64,000 nucleotides of DNA from Lutraria lutraria (lineage: Eukaryota > Mollusca > Bivalvia > Venerida > Mactridae), in assembly GCA_964023205.1 (NCBI GenBank), contig OZ026835.1:36615083-36679082 (forward strand), given 5' to 3'. The position numbers and the translations under genes were made by a program. This document shows positions 53,901 through 64,000 of the stretch, one piece after another. The notes below the pieces were generated by a model, which searched no databases, was not told the DNA's origin, and was given only the letters and a program-made list of their open reading frames with translations. Position 1 is the stretch's first letter; the number at the start of each line of letters is the position of its first letter.

Positions 53901-56900
53901 GAGTTTCGGCTGCATTTTCAAGACCACGACCATTCGGGCTACCAAATAGCAAGATGCACTAGACTGGACCAGTAAGCTATTGCTTGTCGTTCGGACCTGC
54001 CTTAATGTCGAACCCTGTCGTCACAGTGCCCATATAAATACTAAACTAGTTCTCGTTGTAGCGCACCAGACAGAGTCAAATTTTCAGTCAACTGAAACCA
54101 CTTTTATTGAAATATTGACACGTTTCTAGTAATTTATAGGTGATTGACATTGACGAGACGACAACGATATGAAACAGCTACTAGTATTCGGTGAATGTCA
54201 CGTGATCATTGAGACTATTAGCGAGTCCGATTAACAACTTGAATAATACACAGTCTGTATGTACACATGAACACCACTTAAAAAGTAGTTTTGCTTCATC
54301 CTCAGTAATATAACACAATGCTTGATAGTGTACTAAATTCAACGCCATGTTTGTTTACTATAGTAGGATTGGATTCGGTTCGTTTATTGACAGATGGGCA
54401 GATTCATTCCTGTCGTTGTTTATCGAGCTCGCTCCATTCTTAGACTATAAATAGCGACTGCGTCATCAAGCTAACACTAGTTGGTGTGAGTAACACGTGA
54501 CCTCGCTCTATTTCTGTTTTGTTTATATCACGTGATGACCATTGCGGATATTTCGGGCACTGTCAGTAATCTGCTTCGGTGCAAGAAGTTGCGATTTTGC
54601 ATTGTCACTTATCACGTGATGACCATTGCGGATATTTCGGGCACTGTCAGTAATCTGCTTCGGTGCAAGAAGTTGCGATTTTGCATTGCCACTTAAAAAT
54701 AAGCATTCCAGAGTGTACGGTGACTTCCGTCGCCGTACAATGAAACCTTCCCAGTAACGTTTGATTCCGTTTAAAGTTTACTACTTCATGTTTGTTTTGA
54801 AAAGAAATGCTCACAAACGTTGTTTTACAGATTCGCTCTCTGTTTGTTCGTACTAGTTTATATTCTTACTCAAAAGTGTGTTGTTTTTCGTACTGGTAAT
54901 TTTCGTACTTATTGTCTCGGATGTAAAACATGTTTTTATCGATTATGTTGTAGATAACTCTACCTGTGGCATAACACAGTTTTCAAACTGTTCATTGAAC
55001 TATCAGGATATGATAACGATTACAAATACTAGCGCGAGTATTAATCCAGACGCTATGTACAGATTCTACTGTGTTGGGTAGGTATGGTATTGATACATGA
55101 TTAGGTCCAAAACATTGTTTGGGTTCGAGCCCCGGGCATGTCGGGTAACCAGAAACGAACAAGAAGAGTAACGCCCTTTTTATATGATAACATGTTCTGT
55201 GTTTACCCACGCCATATTTCTTTTCTGATTTGTAAATGGCCAAAGGTATATTTTATGCGCCGATTAGTTAAAATATACGTTAAACGACTTAGAATAATAT
55301 TCCATATGTTTACAGCAAGACTGCATGTCTTCATAGGTTTTACTTCGGTCTATTTACTAGTGTCTTATTTCTCAAATTGTTTTTGTCACGTGATTGTTCG
55401 GTTTCCGCGCAACTCACAGAAATGATAAGAGGAAGCAATATTTTCAGGACGAGATTATTATTTTCTAGTTGTTTTTTTCTGATGTGTTTTCTTCTGTGGT
55501 TGCCATTCTGTTTTATCATACTTTATGAAAAATAGTTTTTACATCAAGTCTATAAATCTCCGGTTTGGAAATTGAGTGTTGAGATAAATGTGTCGTTAAA
55601 CTCTGTTTATGTTTAAAAGTCGGATACAGTATATGAATTATATAATGTGGAATACTGAAGCTTCAAGGCTTATGAAATTGGGAGTGTTGGCACATTACCG
55701 AGTTCTTGTTACATCATTTTTCTGTCATTAATATGAGTGATAAACTGCTGCTAAGTGGCTTGGAATCATTATATGAATGTTATAATTTACAGCAACAATT
55801 TTACTTCGATGATCCAGTGTATGAAAGGCAAGCTAAATCCAAGTTGTGGACCTGGAACAGAAAACTGGCGTATTAGAGATTCCTTGTCTGCAATGGACCC
55901 ACACATGTTTGAAAAACTATGCAATAATGACACAAGTATGCCCCTGTAATACTGTTATTATCCATATTCATTAGTCACACGGTTTCTTACTGACCCGATA
56001 CGGTGTGATACAGGGTCCTTAAATACTGGTAAATGATGGAGGAGAGCGATAGCTCAAGTCTAATATTATTTACTGATCTTGCATCACACTGTATCACGCC
56101 TACTACAAAATACTCTTCTGTCGTTGGATGATTTGACGTCACGTGTCGGGTCAGTAAGAAACCGTGTAACGAATTTTAATATTTTACCGAGTACCATTCA
56201 AAAATAAATTTTCCTAAAGCAAGATTTCTGCATCTGTCGTCTACTAGTACCTAACTGGGCATTTGACATCTAACTGCAGAAGAATTTGCGACATTTAGCG
56301 GAGACTGCGACATTTAACGGCGCTACATTGTGTGTTATTTATGTTTGTAATTATGAAGTTGTTATTTTATCCAACATTGTGTAATGTGCAATAGTGTTTT
56401 TAAAGTGCAACTGGACCTTCTGACATGTCAAAGTAAATTGCCACAAGTGAATGGTTTTGTGGACTGTGTGACTGGAAAAACACTAAATAAAACATTAGAC
56501 ATCACGGATATATGCAAGTACGATAGTCTTCTACCATCTAATTAGCATAGGAATGTAATTACACAAACATATGAGGGAATGGAAGTACATTAAAAATGAC
56601 TAACCTTGTTTTTATGCCCCCCGCCTTTCAAAAACATTTTTTACTGGAGTTGCGGCCCTTTTTTTACTTAGCTCTGAGCGGGGACATCCGTGTCCTCTGT
56701 CCACATTTCTAGTTTTAGATCATATTATATTGTCTTGGTCGCATGTACAAATGTATATGCATCTGTCCAAAAAAGTTTGTCTATACTACGTGTCGAAAAA
56801 AAATTCCTGTCCAGCAAAAAAAAAACGTATTTTAAGCTGATCCAAATTTGATCGGCCATGACAATTTTTGTACAAGATGAATACTGTCTGAAACGTGGAA

Positions 56901-59858
56901 ATCCTCTGAAAGGAGAGATTGGTAGAACCTATATTAACATTGTGTCTGATGGATAATTAATTATTATGTTACAATGTTACGGGTATTTGCAATACATACG
57001 TTTACAATGAGCGAATATACGAGTATGAGCGTATAATTAATGTTCGACTGAATGTGCTCGTTTGAAGTTCACTGTATGTTACAAAATATTTAATACGGCT
57101 TATATAATTATCATTAATAATTATTAATCAATCTTTTTGTCTTCAAATCATACATAAACACATGATATTGTGAACCAAGATCAACCATGGTTCATCTAGT
57201 GTACTGTTTAAGTAGTAGTTTAAAATGCGTCCATTCAACGAACGCAAATTAAGATATACGCCTAATGCTGCTTATAATCAAAGTACTGAAAGTACTCATG
57301 GAAACTGAACTTACATAGACTTGCACAGCAACATGGCACCGGTATAACCAGTATAACAATAGTATGGTAGATGTAGAAAAACTTTGGTCCGGCATCAATA
57401 TTTCATGCGCGCCGAGCGACGGACGGCTATAGAAAGCTGCATGAACTATCGTTTAGTTACCAGAAAGTCACATAATTACTTGTTGATGTTTTTTTCAGTT
57501 ATTACGATCAAACGTTCGGGTGTTCATTCAAGTACACATCACTCATGTGCCCAGGCTCATTGACTGAGTTCAGAAGGCAGACACAAAATGGCACTCAATG
57601 TTCGCTTCACATAGGTATGCATTTTTTGGTGAACTGCAATAGGGATAACGCATCTTAAAGTGTACACAGCTATAATTATCTGACAGTCCTATTATTCACA
57701 GAATAATTCTTTGTACTCTGATAAGAATCATACCAAAGTACCTTTTAAATAATGCATATTTGAACCGACCTGTAGAATTTGATACGCAAACATTACATAG
57801 AATTGAAAGGGAGGTAATTCGGAAATTAAATATAAAAAAATCAAACATTTTCAACGCTTGCTCGGGCATAGATTTCCCTTTTCAAGGTACTTGTAAATAC
57901 ATGTTATTCAGCAAACGTTGCTTTAGTCGTGGAATAAAGTCTTCATTTTTGTTAAAAACAAAATTATCGATATTCAAATACAGAGTTACCTCCCTTAATA
58001 AATAAAAGTGATAGACAATTGGATGATTTCGGGTGTCTTGCATTAGGTGAGGGCTGTGGGCGACACCCGTGGAGATACGATACATAGAAACTGTTGGTGT
58101 CGTGATGTTGTTTTACCTAATGCCCAAGTCCTATCAAAACCACCACGTTCCGCATATTAGAAAACGTAAAAATATATGTGTCGGTGATTTCTCGATCATA
58201 TTACGTTACAGATGTTTTTCTTTCTTTCCCGTTCGCTAGCACGTTTTAAATACGTTTCTTTCGTGATAGGTCTACGATTGACTCGGTAAGTTAATGTTAA
58301 GCTCACGACTGTACATGTTTACGCTATGAACACGTTTCGTACATTTCCAACTACACGCACTCGTATTCAAAACGATTTCGAACTGCTTTGTATACGATTT
58401 TTACGCAGCATGCCTTGTTCACACCTTGTGTTGATTTTAAACGTGAAGATGGGACTAAGGTATAAGGCTTTCTGTGTTTACGATTATATCTGGAAAGTTA
58501 TACTCACACAGAGGATTGATAACTCCAGAAATGAGTGTTATATGTATTCACCAACGTTTTCTGACTAATTTAGAGACCACACAGGAAGCTCTTTCGTGCG
58601 ACAATGATATGGCGAAGGCTTGTGATGCCGCTTATAACCCACCACAGTTATTGTCCGGAATCACTATAAGTCACACACCTCTATCAGCAATCTCTGCTGG
58701 AATGAGATTGTACTTATGCAGGTACTGTATGAATACTTGTAATACATAGTTCCCATATCTACAATATTTACCTCCCTTGGCGGCCATCTTTCTTGTCAAA
58801 TTCAACAAGCATTTATAGAAGATATTTATATTTTTGTTTTGATAATTCTAAATGCAGGGTATTTATATGTGACAACTACATTTTCTTACTACTGATGTGC
58901 TTATGGTCTTGACAACTTCATTATTAAGTTATCTTTTATAAATTGAGTTGTTTAATAACCAATTTTCTTATTTTTTCTATTAAGCATATAAGAAATTTGC
59001 CAACTAAGATGGGTGTCAAGGGAGGTAAATATTGTAGATATGTGAACTATATATTGTGGCATAGGTTTTTAAAATGGCATTGATAACATTAAGAATTAAG
59101 TACTTTAAGCATACAGTCATACCTGTGTTAGTGGCCATCTCCGAATATAGACCATCCTGTGAATTAAGACTATTCTTTTAAAAAATGTCGTTGATTATTT
59201 AGAACATAATAACCTACTAAGGCCATCTGTCAATAAAGGCTACAATCAGCCTTATTCTTTAGTGACATTTGTTCATTGGTTTGACTGTACTTCTAATTGT
59301 GGTTCAGTTAGTTTTATGACAAATGACGTGAATGGTATTAGGAATTTTTCAATATCATTTTATTAATATGGAATATGTAAAATTTAATGTGTACAAATAT
59401 AATTGTAACTTAAATTTCAAACTATACCTTAATTCTGATTATGAATCAATATTATCACCACTGACTGTCATAATTATGAATTATTTAATTTCTGTTCAGC
59501 TCGTTCGGACGTTCCTATCTTCAATGTTTAGACAAGGTAGACAGCTTGTGCAAAGTAAACCAATTAAATTACCACAGTAATCTCCCTTTGGTGAAACAAG
59601 TTTTAGGCAGCTGCGCCAGGTATGTTCAAACTCAGTCAAATAAAGTACATATCTTTAATTATGAAATACATAATGTTTTTATTTAAGGCAACAATATTTT
59701 TTTCGCCGTTTGATTCGCGATCTTAATTTAATAATGGAACATTTTTTCCCTTAAACTAAAATTGATTTTCAAACATTACGTACAAGTCATTGTGATTAAA
59801 GAACGCTGATTGGTTAGATTACAGTCATACATGTATACCTAATTTTATTTTCAGGTGA
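50980..59858 (+). CDS. Secreted protein of three tandem six-cysteine modules, eight coding exons
   Basis: Exons are 50980-51031, 52310-52327 (18-nt microexon), 54954-55077, 55793-55935, 56406-56517, 57499-57614, 58574-58721 and 59500-59619, with the stop just inside an exon from 59855. Every junction is AG/GT in matching phase and the total is 837 nt, 278 residues. Exon 1 is a signal peptide (MVTLLASTLFFCIYGST). Then come three modules, each two exons in phases 1-2 and 2-1. Each module has six Cys: C-x7/12-C-x15-31-C-x8-10-C-x7/8-C-x16-24-C. Matching joints are RFYCVGNNFTSMIQC, DICNYYDQTFGC and LYLCSSFGRSYLQC. Several Asn-X-Ser/Thr sites suggest glycosylation. I do not recognise the family. 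A secreted defence, matrix or carrier protein is possible. The weakest points are the 56406 acceptor (TTTTTAAAG) and the last exon. Confidence 0.75.
51195..51574. mobile_element. PIF/Harbinger-like MITE in intron 1 of the cysteine-rich gene
   Basis: The ends TACCCCTGTGACACCGGACC and GGTGTGAGTGGGGTA are inverted and flanked by TTA on both sides (51192-51194, 51575-51577). A 3-bp TTA duplication is typical of PIF/Harbinger. The element is unusually GC-rich for this window, with many CG dinucleotides (GGCGTC, GACGC). Confidence 0.8.
51958..52035 (-). mobile_element. SINE fragment, family S5
   Basis: It contains the reverse of the B-box (GGGATTCGAACTCACAG) and the shared TTTCTAGTCAGTGACCATAA. 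Confidence 0.5.
52060..52180. mobile_element. Pogo-like MITE, family P2, with poly-G insertion
   Basis: The right end GCTCTGGAGAGGTTGTACTG is intact. A run of G at about 52121-52137 interrupts the element. It lies in an intron of the cysteine-rich gene. Confidence 0.55.
54527..54695 (+). repeat. 84-bp direct tandem duplication
   Basis: Two adjacent copies of an 84-bp unit, starting ATCACGTGATGACCATTGCG, differ by about one base. The near identity indicates a recent duplication (or an assembly duplication). It lies in the intron before the 54954 exon. Confidence 0.9.
55974..56170. mobile_element. Inverted-repeat MITE inside the cysteine-rich gene
   Basis: The ends GTCACACGGTTTCTTACTGA and GTCAGTAAGAAACCGTGTAA are inverted over about 26 bp. 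It sits in the intron between the 55793-55935 and 56406-56517 exons. Confidence 0.75.
57265..57490. mobile_element. Foldback element, family G
   Basis: The left part ATCAAAGTACTGAAAGTACT then CATGGAAACTGAACTTACAT matches the arms of 61060-61625. CGCGCCGAGCGACGGACGGC in the centre is shared with 61190 and 17500. It abuts the acceptor of the 57499 exon. Confidence 0.55.
59114..59288. mobile_element. GGCC-family MITE in the last introns of the cysteine-rich gene
   Basis: The ends CAGTCATACCTGTGTTAG and CATTGGTTTGACTG are flanked by TA on both sides, and the 175-bp interior is typical. Confidence 0.75.
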
Positions 59859-60010
59859 ATTTGAAGGAATGGTTTTACCGAAGATCCACAAATATGACTT
59901 CAACAATATAAATATAATTATATTATATAACTAAAAATACAAACGAAAAATGACAGCGAATGGTGTTTCAGTTATATATTTATTTACATCAAACATCACA
60001 CATTGTCGAC

Positions 60011-60175
60011 ATGATCACGTGTATCGTTTACCACGTGTATTATTTACCACGTGTATTATTTGCAACATGTATCATTTACAACGTGTATCAGTTACCACGT
60101 GTATCATTTGCAACGTGTATCAGTTGCCACGTGTATCCGTTGCCACGTGTATTAGGTACCACGTGTATCAGTTAC
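60011..60175. repeat. 16-bp tandem repeat with CACGTG palindromes
   Basis: About ten units of CACGTGTATCAGTTGC type run tandemly. Seven keep the palindrome CACGTG; the others read AACGTG or AACATG. Two overlapping plus-strand frames of about 95 codons are by-products. Confidence 0.85.
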
Positions 60176-60879
60176 ATATACATTGTGTATCAGTCACATT
60201 CATTAAAAAAGTTGGAAATATTTTACAGTGTAGTAAGTTTTGAATAATGGCCATCAATGTTAGATAAAAACTTTCAAAACATGCGGAAATGAATTAAATG
60301 TTATGTTTATATTACAGAGGCTAGATCAACATTTCACGCATACTAGATGTGATGACGTACATAATTAAACAATATTTGCAGTCTGAAGATCACCACAATG
60401 TTATCTCAGACTCGGCAAATATTTAACTTCCTTTAGTATACGTCACGTGGTATCGTATCGACGAGTTCTGCTTCCCTTATTGTCCATTTTTAATACAGTT
60501 AAAAAGATACACACTGTATACATATTAAATCACCAAGCACCACTGGATAAGAGTTTAGAAGAGACTTTTCAAGGAACCGGTATTTTACTGGTATAAAGTT
60601 TTATGCGGAAGTACTTATAAGCTATATAAAATATAGAAAGAGGATGAAGTGTATGTTATTGGTCATGTTAACCAGTCGAGTGTTATGTCTGAGATTTATA
60701 GTATTTAATATAAACAATAGAACTTAATTTAAAGTCCATTGTCAATTGTATTGTTTTGCTTTTTACTTTGATATACTCTCTGTAATAAATCATGTGGTCA
60801 CATTGTCTAGAATGGGCTAAATCAACAGTCTCTGCAAGAAATATAAATATGCATCTTTTATATGGAACATAGTTTGTGG

Positions 60880-61055
60880 TTCCGTGGCCATGATCCAGTG
60901 GTTAGTGACCTGGACTTATAAACCGGCGATCTGGGTTTGAAAATCGATCGCGACAGGTCATACCCTTCTATAAGAATTGTTGTTTTTCCTCCGTATGTGG
61001 AGGAAGTTGCGCCACTTCCTTGTGGAAGGGTAAGTTAATACTGATTAGAAAGTAG
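60880..61055 (+). mobile_element. tRNA-derived SINE, family S2
   Basis: The head GATCCAGTGGTTAGTGACC and the block CGACAGGTCATACCCTTCTA, then CACTTCCTTGTGGAAGG, are shared with the minus-strand copies at 20895 and 29228. Confidence 0.65.
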
Positions 61056-61059
61056 GCTA

Positions 61060-61625
61060 CTTAATTATGGAAACTGAACTTACATAGATTTGTGCTGCAA
61101 CATGGAACGGGAACGGGAACTAGTTAAAGGCGGATAAGTACTAAAAAAAACATTATTTTTCCCGCATTAATACACTTAGTACATGCGCACCGAGCGAGTG
61201 ACGGCTATTAAAAGCTGATTCCAAACATTGGAGTTTGTAGTCAGCAAGGTAACCGTTGTCACGGCGTAAAACCGCCAACAAGGTTCTGACCAATGACGTT
61301 GCAATAACTTCGGAACAGTCACGTGATTTTTATGACCAATTAGTTTCACAATGTACAGTTCAATAGTATTGCCTTATTACAGAGAACCCAGCAGTAATAG
61401 AACCCCGGAGTACTGCTTCTCGTAACTTGTTTTTGGAAACTGAACAGTAATTCAATCTTCCATAACCGTCACTCGCTCGACTAGCATGCATTTTGATATG
61501 AATAAAAGCAGTGCGTTTTTCCAAATCCGCCATGCAATTGATAAAAACCTAGTTTCTTTTCTATGTTGCAGTGTAAGTCTATGTAAGTTCCGTTTCCATG
61601 AGTACATTCAGCACTTTGATTGTAG
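61060..61625. mobile_element. Foldback element, family G, largest copy
   Basis: The arms ATGGAAACTGAACTTACATA (left) and TATGTAAGTTCCGTTTCCAT (right) are inverted. They continue through a TTTGTGCTGCAACATGGAAC-type block, with GAGCGAGTGACGGCTAT and its complement further in. The centre is unique. Confidence 0.65.
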
Positions 61626-62517
61626 TATGTAATACTCCAAATTTACCGTTGTTTTTGTTTATGTCGACTGTCAAAGAAACAAAACAATTCAAAGCAGGCA
61701 TATACGTTTATTTCATATAAACAATGATTTTAAGTATGTCATGGCATCAATATAACCCGAGTCATTAATTAAACGGTACACAATTAGAAGTAAAAGATTG
61801 TTTTAGGTTGGACCAAAACATGTCGTTGCTAAAGAAACTAGCAATGCAAAAACTACAATTATACGACGTACGTATTATCACAAAATGCATTCCATGGTTT
61901 TACGACATATTTCAACAAGCATGTTCTTAACAGACGACTCTTTGCGGCACAGTACTTGAAAATGGTTATTTATGTTCAGTCTTTGAACTGACCAATGGGA
62001 TAGCGGCATATTGGAGCTTGCATAATCATACACTCAGAGTAATAAAATCACGACCAGCGTATTAAGTGGAGAAGATGATTGTCAGGGCCGTAGGAACGAA
62101 CCCGGGAACTGTAAATAATGCAATTATTTTAGCTATAATGGTAATTGAAAAGGGCTATAACTGAATCGTCCACCCCGTTGTCAGAAATAATTTAAAATTA
62201 GCCCCCCCCCCTCCATTCTGAAACGTTAAAGAAGATTTGAGTTATCATTATACACATGTAATGATATTTAAAAAAGAAGTTTGCCCTCTTTAATGAAACA
62301 GATTGAAACTTAAATTGATATTTTCATGAGCAAATCCGAGCAAATACGTAGTATTACACAAATGCACGACGGTCTGATACAATAAATACTGCTGACCTAC
62401 CAACCGACCGATTCCAATCCGTGGCGGCAACAGGCAACATTTGATTACATTTCCAGCCGTCGCCCGACAGTATTGATAGAAATAGATACGTGTAGAAATG
62501 ACTATAAGGAATAAAGG

Positions 62518-63551
62518 CTATACAATAGCACAAACAGATGATTCATGAGAATTGTTTCTGTCAAAACCTCGATTATCAATATTATTGTTGTTACGTTTTA
62601 CAATATAATCGCCCGAATTCTTTAATAATTCAAGCACATGGCGATGGCCGTACATTAGTGCGGCACCATACAATGTTAATGGACAATAGGGCTCAAAGAA
62701 ATTCTCCCTGTATGAATAATCCTTCGTCTCCAAGTCAACAGTAAAGTGTTTCAGCATGCTATCCATTCGTTCTACGTCACCAGCAATAGTCGCATGCGCG
62801 AATTCTAATGACACTTCATTGTCCGTCAACATCTTTATAATCTTATCTTGAGCACCTTTTTCTTTTGCATATTCGATTAAAGATTTACCGTCTTTCTGTA
62901 TGTTTATTCTACACCATGATTTTACGAGCACGTTAACTTTGAAAGCTTTATCCTCCTCCACAGGAGACCAATATCCGGGAGCGAACTTCCGGTACGCAGC
63001 ACGAAATTCGTATTCTACCGGACCGGAACAGGAAGAGATCAATTCAAGGTCATTATCCACATCACAGGTGGCTCCACATTTCATGAGTGCTATCATAAGT
63101 TCAAGTAAATGCATTTTGATGGCTAATCTTAAAGGGCTGATCCCCTCTTTATTCACAGAGTCAAAATTTATATTGGCGAAAGACAGTTGGTATACAAACG
63201 GTACGTATTTTGTTTCAGTTATCGGGCTAGCTTCGACTAATATCACATGTAATAAGGTATTTCCGGTTTTTGAACACGTGGCATTTACGTCACATCCGTG
63301 TTTGATGCAAGAAAGTGTTTGCCTGGGATTTCTATCACATATGCCTTTGTATATCTCATTTTTGTAGAATTCTTCGCTTAACCCTAGCTTATCACTCGGA
63401 AAATCTCTCACAATGAACTGTGTTGTTGGTTGAGTTTTGTTGCATACTGATGTCGGCGCTGATATGACCTCCATGGAAATTAAACGATAGTCATTTAACC
63501 TTCGTGACCTTTGTGACTTCTCTTTGTTGACTGGGAGCACAAAACACAAAT
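62518..63551 (-). CDS. Ankyrin-repeat protein, 3'-terminal exon
   Basis: The frame runs about 343 codons to a TAG at 62518. Its upper end is a splice acceptor (minus strand TTTTTCAG, exon from 63551) and the frame stays open to it without an ATG. Either an earlier exon supplies the N-terminus or translation starts at the first ATG (63474, MEVISAPTSV). Ankyrin units are recognisable: HGCDVNATCSKTGNTLLHVI, NKEGISPLRLAIKMHLLELM, DGKSLIEYAKEKGAQDKIIK and a last unit LTLYGAALMYGHRHVLELLK. They are diverged and spaced by irregular linkers. The C-terminus is Asn-rich. Ankyrin repeats bind proteins; no catalytic domain is visible. The 155-codon frame on the other strand is its shadow. Confidence 0.85.
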
Positions 63552-64000
63552 CTGAAAAATAGGAAAATATGCTTTACAAAAGTACATATAGTAACCCCTT
63601 TTTTAAGTATCATAACTTAGCTACGAGTTTATGCCCATATATATTATTCGTTTATATGTAATCATTTGGTCTAATTATTTATGTAATTATTTGGATATCA
63701 ATAAAAGGAAGGAACCAAAATGAATCGCACCCGTTGCATGATAATCAATAATACCGAAACATCGGCAATTTTGTTAAGTACAGATACAAAATATACATAT
63801 AACATAAGAAGGATACAATTATAGAAGATGTGAAGATACGATTATATGCCTGTTGTGAGAATTTCCTTCGCTGCAAGGCAAATTGGTAGGAAAATACCAA
63901 TACATGTACTAATAAGTGTTGCCTTTGTTTGTCAAAGACATTGCGTGTTAAAGGACATAATTTCAGTAAGTGTAGCAAGGCATAATTAGATACATAAAAA
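63552..64000. other. Intron or upstream sequence of the ankyrin gene
   Basis: AT-rich sequence without a convincing second exon. A 77-codon minus-strand frame at 63745-63978 shows no family features and no splice support. Confidence 0.4.

Larger units (their letters stand above)
59860..62517. other. Intergenic stretch between the cysteine-rich and ankyrin genes
   Basis: It holds a 16-bp CACGTG array (60011), an S2 SINE (60880), a family-G foldback element (61060) and AT-rich DNA. The 3' UTR of the cysteine-rich gene should run into its start, but no clear AATAAA was found. I see no further gene. Confidence 0.5.

Noticed and set aside
54878..54953. Hydrophobic stretch (FFVLVIFVLIVSD) read as a signal peptide for the cysteine-rich gene
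   Set aside because: There is no ATG between it and an upstream in-frame TAG, and a good acceptor follows at 54953. The true signal-peptide exon at 50980 joins in phase.
56406..56545. The 56406 exon read through to a TAG at 56543 as a terminal exon
   Set aside because: A donor at 56518 gives phase 2, which the 57499 exon needs, and restores the six-cysteine module. Read-through remains possible as an alternative form.
59950..60247. Two overlapping 95-97-codon frames with CHVYQLPRV repeats
   Set aside because: Artefact of the 16-bp CACGTG array.
62900..63367. 155-codon plus-strand frame
   Set aside because: Antisense shadow of the ankyrin-repeat exon, which has the recognisable domain and a splice acceptor.

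Overview
This is an AT-rich animal nuclear window. It has small exons with GT-AG introns, dense short interspersed elements and many palindromic DNA-transposon remnants. The repeat style (tRNA-derived SINEs, short TA-flanked foldback elements, satellite arrays) and the form of the allograft inflammatory factor 1 gene suggest a mollusc, most likely a bivalve. That placement is inference. Most long reading frames here are artefacts of tandem repeats. The real genes had to be assembled by hand from short exons joined at splice sites with matching phase.

Layout. 1-4000: three tRNA-Leu(CAG) genes; two of them sit in a diverged inverted duplication around a SINE and a nested foldback element. 4989-13768 (minus): a complete six-exon AIF1-like EF-hand gene (174 residues), with a satellite in its last intron. 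13.8-22.4 kb: intergenic, SINEs and MITEs only. 22393-24026 (minus): a three-exon gene for a small secreted-then-anchored type I membrane protein with no family I recognise. 24.1-43.9 kb: a long gene-poor stretch with foldback elements, a decayed 2.1 kb element carrying a broken THAP-like start, a 34-bp satellite and a MITE filled with a 16-bp minisatellite. 43910-45451 (plus): an intronless coding exon for a dual-specificity-phosphatase-like protein whose catalytic Cys is Ser and preceding His is Tyr, so a predicted pseudophosphatase. 45.5-50.9 kb: MITEs and a second MITE filled with an 18-bp minisatellite. 50980-59858 (plus): an eight-exon gene, with TATA box and signal-peptide exon, for a secreted protein made of three tandem six-cysteine modules, each split over two exons with identical phases. 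62518-63551 (minus): the last exon of an ankyrin-repeat gene.

The genes do not form a pathway. Two of the five protein genes encode extracellular or cell-surface products of unknown family. AIF1 is an immune-cell actin-bundling protein in animals, but nothing in the sequence links it to the others. The strongest candidates for something undescribed are the three-module cysteine-rich secreted protein, the novel type I membrane protein, the pseudophosphatase, and the repeated conversion of MITE interiors into minisatellites.
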